Assembly (NCBI GenBank): GCA_964632945.1
Contig: CAZWCX010000071.1
Location: 1 to 38,887, forward strand
Length of the DNA: 38,887 nucleotides
DNA from: CAZWCX01 sp964632945
GTDB taxonomy: Bacteria; Planctomycetota; MHYJ01; WSZJ01; CAZWCX01
Reading direction: 5' to 3'
This document shows, piece by piece, positions 1 through 10,066 of the stretch (positions are counted from its first letter, which is position 1; each line of letters opens with the position of its first letter). Below the pieces are notes generated by a model, which was not told the origin of the DNA, did not search any database, and saw only the letters and a program-made list of their open reading frames with translations. The translations under genes were made by a program, and so were the position numbers.

Positions 1-105
1 GCGAAAAGCGACCGGACCAACCTGGGAAATCAAGGTTGAAGCCCCACTAGGTTCGGGCGCGGCGCCGCCGCGACCCGACCGCGGCTCATTGCCAGGGAGG
101 ATTTC

Positions 106-564
106 ATGCCCGCCATCGAGTTCACGCTCAACGGGAAGCCCCGTGCGGTGGACGTTCCGCCGGAGATGCCCTTGCTCTGGGTGCTGCGCGACACGCTGGG
201 CATGACCGGCACCAAGTTCGGCTGCGGGCGCGGGCTGTGCGGCACCTGCACCGTGCAACTGGACGGGGAAGCGACGCGCGCGTGCATGACGCCGATGGCG
301 AGCGTGGCGGGATGCGCGGTGACCACCATCGAAGGGCTTTCCGCCACGGGCCTTCATCCGCTGCAGCGCGCCTGGATCGCGGAGGAGGTGCCGCAGTGCG
401 GCTGGTGCCAGACGGGTCAGATCATGTGCGCGGCCGCGCTCCTGGCGCGCCGGCCCGACCCGACCGACGCCGAGATTGACGTCGCGATGAAGGGAAACCT
501 GTGCCGATGCGGGACGTACAACCGCATCCGCCGCGCCATCCACCGTGCTGCGAAGGAGAAGTAA
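106..564 (+). CDS. (2Fe-2S)-binding subunit of an isoquinoline 1-oxidoreductase-type molybdenum hydroxylase
   Basis: Small iron-sulfur subunit (152 aa) of a xanthine-dehydrogenase-family hydroxylase; it would pass electrons from the molybdenum site in the next gene product to an acceptor. Residues 1-75 form the plant-type [2Fe-2S] ferredoxin domain with C40, C45, C48 and C60 (FGCGRGLCGTC). Residues 76-152 form the second helical [2Fe-2S] domain with C98, C101, C133 and C135 (QCGWCQTGQ and NLCRCGTY). This length and arrangement match IorA/CoxS-type small subunits. The ATG has a good ribosome site (AGGGAGGA at 94-101). The stop codon is 2 nt before the next start, so the two genes are surely co-transcribed. 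No separate FAD subunit is present, as is usual for the IorAB type. The natural substrate cannot be read from the sequence. Confidence 0.95.
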   Translation: MPAIEFTLNGKPRAVDVPPEMPLLWVLRDTLGMTGTKFGCGRGLCGTCTVQLDGEATRACMTPMASVAGCAVTTIEGLSATGLHPLQRAWIAEEVPQCGWCQTGQIMCAAALLARRPDPTDAEIDVAMKGNLCRCGTYNRIRRAIHRAAKEK

Positions 565-566
565 CC

Positions 567-2717
567 ATGACGACCACCACCTTCACGCGGCGCGGATTCC
601 TGCACGCGGTCACCGGCCTGGGCGCGGGACTGGTGCTGGGCTTTCGCTGGCCGCTGTCGGGCGACTTCGTGGAGGCGGCCGATTCCGCGGTCCCGGTCCC
701 GCTCAACGCATTCCTGTCCATCGGCGCGGACGATGTCGTGACCGTCTTGGTCTCGCAGGCCGAGATGGGGCAGGGCGTGTACACCGCGCTGCCGATGATG
801 GTGGCGGAGGAACTCGAGGTCGATTGGTCCAAGGTCCGGGTGCAGGCCGCCCCGGCCGGCGCGGCGTATGTCAACCCCGCGATGGGACAGCAGGCGACGG
901 GCGGGAGCACGAGCGTGCGGATGCTGCTGGCCCCGATGCGCAAGGCCGGAGCGGCGGCACGGGAGATGCTGATCGCCGCGGCGGCCGCGTCCTGGGGGGT
1001 GGAGGCGGCGACCTGCCGCGCGCAGGCCGGGACCGTGCGACACGAGGCGAGCGGCCGCGCGCTCCGGTACGGCGAACTGGCGGAGGCCGCGGCGAAGATT
1101 CCGCCGCCGCAGGATCCGCCGCTCGACGATCCCAAGTCGTGGACCATCCTCGGGACGCCCCGGCCGCGCCTCGACACGCCCGTCAAGGTGGACGGCACCG
1201 CGGTGTTCGGCCTCGATGTCCAGGTCCCGGGGATGAAGGTGGCGACCGTGCTGCGCTGCCCGGCCTTCCGGGGGACCCTCGTTCGCCTCGACGATGCCGC
1301 GGCCAGGGCGATTCCGGGGGTGACCCACGTTCTCCGCACCCAGGGCTCCGTCGCGGTCGTCGCCGACGGCTACGGGAACGCGAAGCGCGGCCTCGACGCG
1401 CTGACCGTGGAATGGGATGCCGGTTCGATGGCCGAGGTTTCGAGCGCCTCGATCCGGGAGGCGGCCCTGGCCCTCGCCGCGAGACCCGGCCGGCCCGCCC
1501 GCACCGTCGGCAACGCGGCCGACGCGCTCGCCGGCGCCGCGAAGCGACTCGAGGCGCTCTACGAAGTCCCCTTCCTGCATCACGCCACCATGGAGCCGAT
1601 GAACGCCACGGCCCATGTCCGCGCCGACGGTTGCGACGTCTGGGCGCCGACCCAGGCCCAGACGCGGGTTCAGATGACGGCCGCCGAAATGACCGGCCTC
1701 AAGCCGGAGCAGGTGCGGGTCCACACCACCTACCTGGGCGGCGGTTTCGGCCGGCGCTTCGAAGTGGATTTCATCGCCGATGCGGTGCGCATCTCCAAGG
1801 AAATCGGCGCGCCCGTCAAGGTGATCTGGTCCCGGGAGGAGGACGTGCGGCACGGCTACTACCGCCCCGCCACCGTCAATCGCCTCGAAGCCGGTCTCGG
1901 ACCCGACGGCAGTCCGGTGGCCTGGTCGCACCGCATGGTCGGTCCGTCGATCATGCAGCGCGCTTTTCCCATGGCGATCCGCGACGGCATCGACCCCACC
2001 TCGGTGGAGGGGGCCGCCAACCTGCCCTACGCCATCCCGAACCTGTCCGTGCAGTACACCCTCCAGGAGACCGGGATTCCGGTCGGCTTCTGGCGCTCCG
2101 TCGGCTCCTCACAAAACGCCTACGTGACCGAGTGCTTCCTCGACGAACTCGCGACGGCGGCGGGCAAGGACCCGTTCGAGTTCCGCCGCGCCCTGCTGGC
2201 GGAGTCCCCGCGCCACCGCCGGGTGCTGGAACTCGCCGCCGAGAAGGCCGGTTGGGGGACGGCGCCCCCCCCGGGACGCTTCCGCGGCATCGCCGTGGCG
2301 GAGTCGTTCGGCACCTGGGTCGCCCAGGTCGCGGAAGTGTCGGTCGACGACGCCGGCGCGGTCCGCGTCCACCGTGTCGTCTGCGCCGTCGATTCCGGGA
2401 TCGTGCTCAACCCCGATACCGTCGTTGCCCAGATGGAAAGCGGTATCGTCTTCGGCCTGACGGCGGCCCTCAAAGGCGAAATCACGATCGACCAGGGTCG
2501 CGTTCTGCAGGGAAACTTCGACGACTATCCGCTCTTGCGCATCGACGAGATGCCGGCAATCGAGGTCCACCTCGCGCCGAGCGGCGGTGCCCCGGGCGGC
2601 GTCGGCGAACCGGGTACGCCGCCGATTGCCCCGGCCGTGGTGAACGCGATCGCCGCGGCGACCGGCAAGCGGATTCGGCAGTTGCCGATCTCGCGTCACT
2701 CGCTGAAGAAGGAGTGA
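567..2717 (+). CDS. Molybdopterin-binding subunit, isoquinoline 1-oxidoreductase beta (IorB)-type, Tat-exported
   Basis: Large catalytic subunit (716 aa) of an aldehyde oxidase/xanthine dehydrogenase-family hydroxylase. The start is ATG 567, with GGAGAA at 555-560, in preference to an in-frame start at 501 that would overlap the upstream gene by 64 nt. This choice gives a clear twin-arginine signal (FTRRGFLHAV, R8-R9, then a hydrophobic stretch to about residue 25), so the mature complex should be outside the cytoplasmic membrane, with the small subunit carried along. Molybdopterin-binding motifs include AEMGQGVYTALPMM near the N-terminus and GGGFGRRF at 391-398. The active-site glutamate is expected at E681 in VGEPGTPPIAP. 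IorB proteins usually pass electrons to a cytochrome or other membrane acceptor; no such gene is next door. Substrate unknown: N-heterocycles and aldehydes are both possible for this family. Confidence 0.94.
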   Translation: MTTTTFTRRGFLHAVTGLGAGLVLGFRWPLSGDFVEAADSAVPVPLNAFLSIGADDVVTVLVSQAEMGQGVYTALPMMVAEELEVDWSKVRVQAAPAGAAYVNPAMGQQATGGSTSVRMLLAPMRKAGAAAREMLIAAAAASWGVEAATCRAQAGTVRHEASGRALRYGELAEAAAKIPPPQDPPLDDPKSWTILGTPRPRLDTPVKVDGTAVFGLDVQVPGMKVATVLRCPAFRGTLVRLDDAAARAIPGVTHVLRTQGSVAVVADGYGNAKRGLDALTVEWDAGSMAEVSSASIREAALALAARPGRPARTVGNAADALAGAAKRLEALYEVPFLHHATMEPMNATAHVRADGCDVWAPTQAQTRVQMTAAEMTGLKPEQVRVHTTYLGGGFGRRFEVDFIADAVRISKEIGAPVKVIWSREEDVRHGYYRPATVNRLEAGLGPDGSPVAWSHRMVGPSIMQRAFPMAIRDGIDPTSVEGAANLPYAIPNLSVQYTLQETGIPVGFWRSVGSSQNAYVTECFLDELATAAGKDPFEFRRALLAESPRHRRVLELAAEKAGWGTAPPPGRFRGIAVAESFGTWVAQVAEVSVDDAGAVRVHRVVCAVDSGIVLNPDTVVAQMESGIVFGLTAALKGEITIDQGRVLQGNFDDYPLLRIDEMPAIEVHLAPSGGAPGGVGEPGTPPIAPAVVNAIAAATGKRIRQLPISRHSLKKE

Positions 2718-2759
2718 CCGGGTCCCCGTGCGAGGACCGGACCGGAAGAGGGCGTCCAG

Positions 2760-4187
2760 ATGTCGATCCCCCAATCGCTGCACCGGCTCCTGCGGGAGCG
2801 CCTGCCGGCCGTGGAACCGGTCGAATTCGCCCAGGTCAGCTCGGCGGATCCCGGGACCTGGCTCCTGCTCACCGGCAAGCGCCTGCTGGTCATCCGGGGA
2901 GGAGAGTCGGCGGATCCGTCCTGCGAAGCCCTCCGGCTCGATTCCTTGCGCACGGTCGAGTACCACGCCCCCGGCGAGGGACCGGGGATCCTGAAGATCC
3001 TGACCCGGACGGGGGAAGCCCTCGGGGTGCGATTTCACGGGGCGGAGGCGGGGCCCTTCGAGGAGGCGGCGCGCTGGATCCGCCAGCGATTGGTCGCCGA
3101 CGCAGGAGCGGCCGGTGGTAAACCCGCGGACCTCAGCGGCGCCGCGCCCGACCTCCTGGCCCCGCCGGGGGAAGAAGGAGCGAGCGCGGGACCCGCTGCC
3201 CCGAAGGTCCTGCGAACGCTGGGCCTCGTGCAGATCGGCCGGGATCCCTCGCCCCGGCCGTCGATCCGCGTGAGCCTCGCCGCCGAGGGGTGTCGCCCGG
3301 GCGAGACGGTGCGCGGCACGCTCCATCTGAACTGGCCGGGACGCGAACGCTTGCGCGGGATTCGGCTGCGGGCGGGGTTTGAGGAACGGACCCGGATCGA
3401 CCTTGCCGCCCAATCGGAAAAAGACCTCCTCACGTCCGGCGGGGTGGTCGAGGAATCGGTTCTCGGCGTGAACGAGGAGATCACGATCTACGGCGAGCCT
3501 GGGCAGGGGGGATGGGGGAACGTGACCAGCGCCGTCCAGGCCATCCTCGGCGGCGGTAACTTCATGGCTCTGGAGCCGGGTGTGTACGAGGCTACGTTCC
3601 ACGTCGATCTGCCGGCGGGGATCTGCCCGAGTTATCAAGGCCGGTATGCAACCAACGTCCATCGCCTCCTCGCCTACGTCGACCTCCCCGCGCGACCGGA
3701 CCTGGAGGGGCATGTCGACCTGCGGGTTCGCACCCCGGATGCCCTCTGCCGGTTTCCCGCCCTCGAGGTCGGTTCCTCCGAGATGCGGAACTGGGGACGG
3801 AACCCGCCCCTGCGTCTGGGGGTCGATGCGGGGAGCCTGCGCCGCGGCGTCCCCGTGAATGGGCGCGTCTGGATGCTCAATCCGATGTGCCTGGACGTGC
3901 GCTCCCTGACCGTCGTCCTGGCGCGGCGGGAAGCGGCCTGGGCGCAGCATGAATCGGTCTGCCACGAGGACCGGCTCGGCGTCGTCGAGATCCCGCGCGC
4001 CGAGCTTCGGTTTGGCGAGGAACAGCGCTTCGCCATCCCCTACCCGACGGACCCCCTCGTGTATCAGGGCAGGTGCTCCACGGTTTCCGTGATCGTCCAG
4101 GCGATTGCGGTCGTGAGCAAACAGGACCACGCGGTCCTGACGCTGACGATCGCCCCGCCCTCCTTGACGGCCCAGAGCATCGTTTGA
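2760..4187 (+). CDS. Arrestin-fold protein with an N-terminal PH-like region, function unknown
   Basis: 475-aa soluble protein without signal peptide or membrane segment. Residues 1-115 (TWLLLTGKRLLVIRGG, RTVEYHAPGEG) look like a bacterial PH-like beta domain. From about residue 165 the pattern is arrestin-like: CRPGETVRGTLHLNW on the first strands, and LEPGVYEATFHVDLPAG followed by YQGRYATNVHRLLAYVDL, which resembles the arrestin-N segment in which a 'P-x-G-x-Y/F' strand precedes an 'x-G-K-Y-x-x-x-Y-x-L-x-A' strand. Residues 300-475 would form a second beta-sandwich. Spo0M-like proteins are the known bacterial arrestin-fold family. This assignment is by pattern only. The gene starts 42 nt after the hydroxylase genes (ribosome site GGAAGAGG at about 2745) and may be in their operon, but no functional link is evident. 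Confidence 0.8.
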   Translation: MSIPQSLHRLLRERLPAVEPVEFAQVSSADPGTWLLLTGKRLLVIRGGESADPSCEALRLDSLRTVEYHAPGEGPGILKILTRTGEALGVRFHGAEAGPFEEAARWIRQRLVADAGAAGGKPADLSGAAPDLLAPPGEEGASAGPAAPKVLRTLGLVQIGRDPSPRPSIRVSLAAEGCRPGETVRGTLHLNWPGRERLRGIRLRAGFEERTRIDLAAQSEKDLLTSGGVVEESVLGVNEEITIYGEPGQGGWGNVTSAVQAILGGGNFMALEPGVYEATFHVDLPAGICPSYQGRYATNVHRLLAYVDLPARPDLEGHVDLRVRTPDALCRFPALEVGSSEMRNWGRNPPLRLGVDAGSLRRGVPVNGRVWMLNPMCLDVRSLTVVLARREAAWAQHESVCHEDRLGVVEIPRAELRFGEEQRFAIPYPTDPLVYQGRCSTVSVIVQAIAVVSKQDHAVLTLTIAPPSLTAQSIV

Positions 4188-4312
4188 CGTCCGCGCGCGG
4201 CAGAGACGTTCCTCCTGCGCCGGGACGGGGGGAACCGGGCGCGCGGGCGGGCGAGCAACGGGGACCGGCGCGGGCCGGATCGTCATCTCGGGGGTTGCGG
4301 ATCCGGCTGTTC

Positions 4313-4341
4313 TTGCGCGCGGCCCGGCCGGCCACTATCCT
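4313..4341 (+). promoter_or_regulatory. Predicted sigma-70-like promoter for the DUF1801 gene
   Basis: TTGCGC at 4313-4318 and TATCCT at 4336-4341 are separated by 17 bp. Transcription would start near 4348, about 60 nt before ATG 4407. The elements fit the TTGnnn / TAnnnT pattern seen at other gene starts in this window. Confidence 0.5.
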
Positions 4342-4406
4342 GGAACGCGGCGTCGGGACCCGTTCCCCTCGGCGCTTCCTTCCCCGTGGATCGGAGAGAC
4401 AAGCCG

Positions 4407-5000
4407 ATGCAAAGCAAGGCCACCTCGGTCGACGAGTACGTTGCCGGTCTTCCCGCGGACCGTCGGGAGGCGATTCAGACGATTCGCGGCGTGATCCGCA
4501 AGAACCTCGACCGGGACCTCGAAGAGGGGATGCAGTACGGCATGATCGGATACTACGTTCCGCATCGGGTCTTTCCGGCCGGATACCATTGCGATCCGAA
4601 GCAGCCCCTGCCGTATGCCGGTCTCGCGTCGCAGAAGAACCACATGTCGCTCTATCTCATGTCGGTCTACTGCGGATGCGTCGGCGACTCGGAGTCGGAC
4701 GAGGCGCGGTGGTTTCGCGAGGCGTGGACGAAGACGGGCAAGAAACTGGACATGGGCAAGGCCTGCATTCGGTTCAAGAGGATCGAGGACGTCCCCCTGG
4801 AGGTGGTCGGGGAGGCGATCCGCCGCGTGACGGCAAAGCACTACATCCAGGAGTATCAGCAGGCGCTCGCGGGCATGGGCCGGGGGCCGGCGAAGAAGGC
4901 TGCGGGAAAACCGGCTTCGGCAAGAAAACCGTCGGCGGGAAAGCCGGCCGCGAGGAAGCCGGCCGCGAAGAGCACCGTCGCGCGCCGCGGCGCGAAGTAG
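4407..5000 (+). CDS. DUF1801 (YdhG-like) protein with a lysine/alanine/proline-rich C-terminal tail
   Basis: 197-aa cytoplasmic protein. Residues 5-140 match the DUF1801 fold: SVDEYVAGLPADRREAIQTI at the start, then LEEGMQYGMIGYYVP and KNHMSLYLM, with KLDMGKACIRFKRIEDVP near the end. Members are small alpha/beta proteins without an established biochemical activity. The last 45 residues are strongly basic and low-complexity, with repeated KPA/KKA/RKPA units, like the DNA-binding tails of bacterial histone-H1-like proteins; a nucleic-acid-binding role for the tail is inference. ATG 4407 is chosen because GGAGAG at 4393-4398 is correctly placed. GTG 4386 is an in-frame alternative adding seven residues. 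The gene converges on the 5122-8130 gene. Confidence 0.85.
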   Translation: MQSKATSVDEYVAGLPADRREAIQTIRGVIRKNLDRDLEEGMQYGMIGYYVPHRVFPAGYHCDPKQPLPYAGLASQKNHMSLYLMSVYCGCVGDSESDEARWFREAWTKTGKKLDMGKACIRFKRIEDVPLEVVGEAIRRVTAKHYIQEYQQALAGMGRGPAKKAAGKPASARKPSAGKPAARKPAAKSTVARRGAK

Positions 5001-5080
5001 GTCGCCGCGCCGGGGAACTCCAGGTCCGGCCTTGCCGCCGGCGCCCGACGCGCCCCGCGAGGCCGCTCCCCGGGGCATGG

Positions 5081-5101
5081 GCGGGCGCCGAGCGCGCCCG
5101 C
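5081..5101. terminator. GC-rich hairpin between convergent genes
   Basis: GCGGGCGC (5081-5088) and GCGCCCGC (5094-5101) form a perfect 8-bp stem with a 5-nt loop. It lies in the 121-bp gap between two convergent genes and could stop transcription from either side. There is no T-run, so intrinsic termination is uncertain. Confidence 0.4.
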
Positions 5102-5121
5102 GCCACCCGCCCCAGGCGTCC

Positions 5122-8130
<3,009 letters not shown>

Positions 8131-8150
8131 GCCGTGTTCCCCCGGGATGG

Positions 8151-8177
8151 GGCGCCGCCCGCCGGGCGGGCGGCGCC
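8151..8177. terminator. Perfect 11-bp hairpin between gdhA and the PEP-binding gene
   Basis: GGCGCCGCCCG (8151-8161) and CGGGCGGCGCC (8167-8177) are exact reverse complements around a 5-nt loop. On the minus strand it lies 17 nt after the gdhA stop and about 20 nt before the next start codon. It may terminate gdhA transcription, protect the gdhA mRNA 3' end, or reduce read-through into the downstream gene. There is no T-run. Confidence 0.5.
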
Positions 8178-8194
8178 GGAGCGACGTTCTGCGG

Positions 8195-9535
8195 CTAGAC
8201 GATGCCCTGGTCCAGCATGGCATCGGCGACCTTCAGGAAGCCGGCGATGTTGGCGCCCTTCACGTAGTTGACGAAGTCGCCCTCCTTGCCGTGGAGCGCA
8301 CACGCCGCGTGGATCGACTTCATGATCTGGCGCAGGCGGCCGTCGACCTCTTCGCGGGTCCAGTTCAGGTGCAGCGCATTCTGCGACATCTCCAGACCGG
8401 AAGTGGCCACCCCGCCGGCATTCGCCGCCTTGCCCGGGCCGAACAGGATGCGCGACTTCAGGAACACGTCCACCCCCTCCGGTACGGTCGGCATGTTCGC
8501 CCCCTCGCACACGCACTGGCAGCCCTGTGCGACCAGGCGCCTGGCGTCCTCGCCGTCGATCTCGTTCTGCGTGGCGCTCGGGAAGGCGAGGTCGCACGGC
8601 ACCGACCACGGGCGCTGACCCTCCAGGTACTGCGTGCCCTTGTATTTGTCGACGTACTCGCGGATCCGGCCGCGGCGGACGTTCTTGAGCTGGATGACCC
8701 AGGCCAGTTTCTCCGCGTCGATCCCCTCCGGATCCACGATCGTCCCGTTCGAGTCGGAGAGCGTGATCGCCTTTCCCCCCAACTCGGTGACCTTCTCCAC
8801 CGTATATTGCGCCACGTTCCCCGACCCCGACACGGCGACCCGTTTGCCCTTGATTCCGTCCCCGCGCGAGGCCAGCATCTCCTGCGCCAGGTAGGTCGCG
8901 CCGTAGCCCGTCGCCTCGGGCCGGATCAGCGAGCCTCCCCAATTCAGCCCTTTGCCGGTCAACACGCCGGTGAACTCGTTGCGGAGCTTCTTGTACTGTC
9001 CGAACAGGAACCCGATTTCGCGCGCGCCGACGCCGATGTCGCCGGCCGGCACGTCGGTGTGCGCCCCGATGTGGCGGAACAGCTCGCTCATGAAGGACTG
9101 GCAGAACCGCATCACCTCCATGTCGCTCTTCCCTTTGGGGTCGAAGTCCGCGCCGCCCTTGCCGCCGCCCATCGGCAGCGTCGTCAGGCTGTTCTTGAAC
9201 ACCTGCTCGAAGGCGAGGAACTTGAGGATCCCCAGGTTCACGCTCGGATGGAAGCGCAGCCCGCCCTTGTAGGGGCCGATCGCGCTCGACATCTCGATCC
9301 GGAAGCCGCGGTTGATCCGGACCTCCCCGCGGTCGTCGACCCAGGGGACCCGGAACATCAGCACCCGCTCGGGTTCGACCATGCGCTCGAGGATCCGCGC
9401 CTTCCGGTACGCCGGCGTCGACTCGACGAGCGGCAGGACGGACTCGACCACCTCGCGAACGGCCTGATGGAACTCGGACTCGCCGGGATTCTTTTCGATC
9501 ACCGAAGACATGAACTGGTCGATGGCGCCGGACAT
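8195..9535 (-). CDS. gdhA: NADP-type glutamate dehydrogenase
   Basis: 446 aa, the length of E. coli GdhA (447 aa). Catalyses reversible reductive amination of 2-oxoglutarate with ammonia; in the hexameric small-subunit class the usual role is ammonium assimilation. Conserved glutamate/2-oxoglutarate site elements are GPYKGGLRFHP (K90) and LPMGGGKGGADFDPKG (K126, catalytic lysine), with TDVPAGDIGVG carrying the catalytic aspartate. The Rossmann dinucleotide motif is AVSGSGNVAQYTVEK, typical of NADP-preferring enzymes. The C-terminal ANAGGVATSGLEMSQN segment is also characteristic. ATG 9535 is set by GGGAGGAA (complement of 9542-9549), 6 nt upstream; an upstream in-frame start would add 42 proline-rich residues without a ribosome site. 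A promoter is predicted at 9646-9675, giving a leader of about 104 nt. Confidence 0.97.
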   Translation of the reverse strand: MSGAIDQFMSSVIEKNPGESEFHQAVREVVESVLPLVESTPAYRKARILERMVEPERVLMFRVPWVDDRGEVRINRGFRIEMSSAIGPYKGGLRFHPSVNLGILKFLAFEQVFKNSLTTLPMGGGKGGADFDPKGKSDMEVMRFCQSFMSELFRHIGAHTDVPAGDIGVGAREIGFLFGQYKKLRNEFTGVLTGKGLNWGGSLIRPEATGYGATYLAQEMLASRGDGIKGKRVAVSGSGNVAQYTVEKVTELGGKAITLSDSNGTIVDPEGIDAEKLAWVIQLKNVRRGRIREYVDKYKGTQYLEGQRPWSVPCDLAFPSATQNEIDGEDARRLVAQGCQCVCEGANMPTVPEGVDVFLKSRILFGPGKAANAGGVATSGLEMSQNALHLNWTREEVDGRLRQIMKSIHAACALHGKEGDFVNYVKGANIAGFLKVADAMLDQGIV

Positions 9536-9645
9536 GAGGGGTTCCTCCCGGATAGGGCGGTCAGGGGGACGCGTCGGGGCCGGATCGAACTGGGCGGCAG
9601 GCGGCACCGGCCCGGAGGCGCCTGTCCCGAGGGTGCAATCCGTCG

Positions 9646-9675
9646 AGTGTACGCCCGTCATCGGGAGGGGGACAA
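9646..9675 (-). promoter_or_regulatory. Predicted promoter of gdhA
   Basis: On the minus strand TTGTCC (complement of 9670-9675) and TACACT (complement of 9646-9651) are 18 bp apart. Transcription would start near 9639, leaving a roughly 104-nt GC-rich leader before ATG 9535. I did not recognise a known riboswitch in the leader. Confidence 0.45.
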
Positions 9676-10066
9676 GGTTCCTGTTCGGGCGGCCGTTTCG
9701 TGTTCAATCATCGATGGTGATGCCGCGGGACAGCCAAAGGGAAGTCGCAAGATCGGCGACTCCGCCCTGCCGCAATCCATCCAATCGTGCCCGTCCAAGC
9801 AATGGGCCGGCCCGCGTTGTCCGCACGCGGTCCCGAGCGGCCCCAACGTCGCCGACAACCCGCGGGCATCCCCTTCGCCGAGCAGGAGCCCCTGCACGGT
9901 GTACCCCAGGGCGTGCTCGCCTTCCGCCCCGGCCTGCCGACTCTTGATCCGGCCCGCACCGGCAAGGTAGCCTTTCGCTAGCCGACCCGCCTCGCCCTTC
10001 CGGATCGCGGCCGCCGCGGCCGCCCGACGAGTCCGGGCGTACTCTCCGTTTCCCCGGCAGGTTCCC
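9676..10066. other. 391-bp stretch without a supported gene, upstream of the 10067 gene
   Basis: The stretch lies between the gdhA promoter and the large secreted-protein gene. A minus-strand frame stays open from inside the 10067 gene down to 9658 and has high GC at third positions in its middle part, but there is no start codon with a ribosome site and no recognisable product. It could be a decayed gene or chance openness at high GC. No tRNA-like fold was seen. TACTCT at 10040-10045 could be a -10 element for the downstream gene, but no -35 partner is visible. Confidence 0.4.

Noticed and set aside
1..105. Possible promoter TTGAAG (36-41) for the hydroxylase operon.
   Set aside because: No TAnnnT element at a suitable distance; the true promoter may lie before the window.
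417..1931. A long minus-strand frame (504 codons) opposite the molybdenum hydroxylase genes.
   Set aside because: It is rich in Arg/Gly/His/Pro with no domain, and it runs antisense to two clear enzyme genes. Typical of high-GC DNA.
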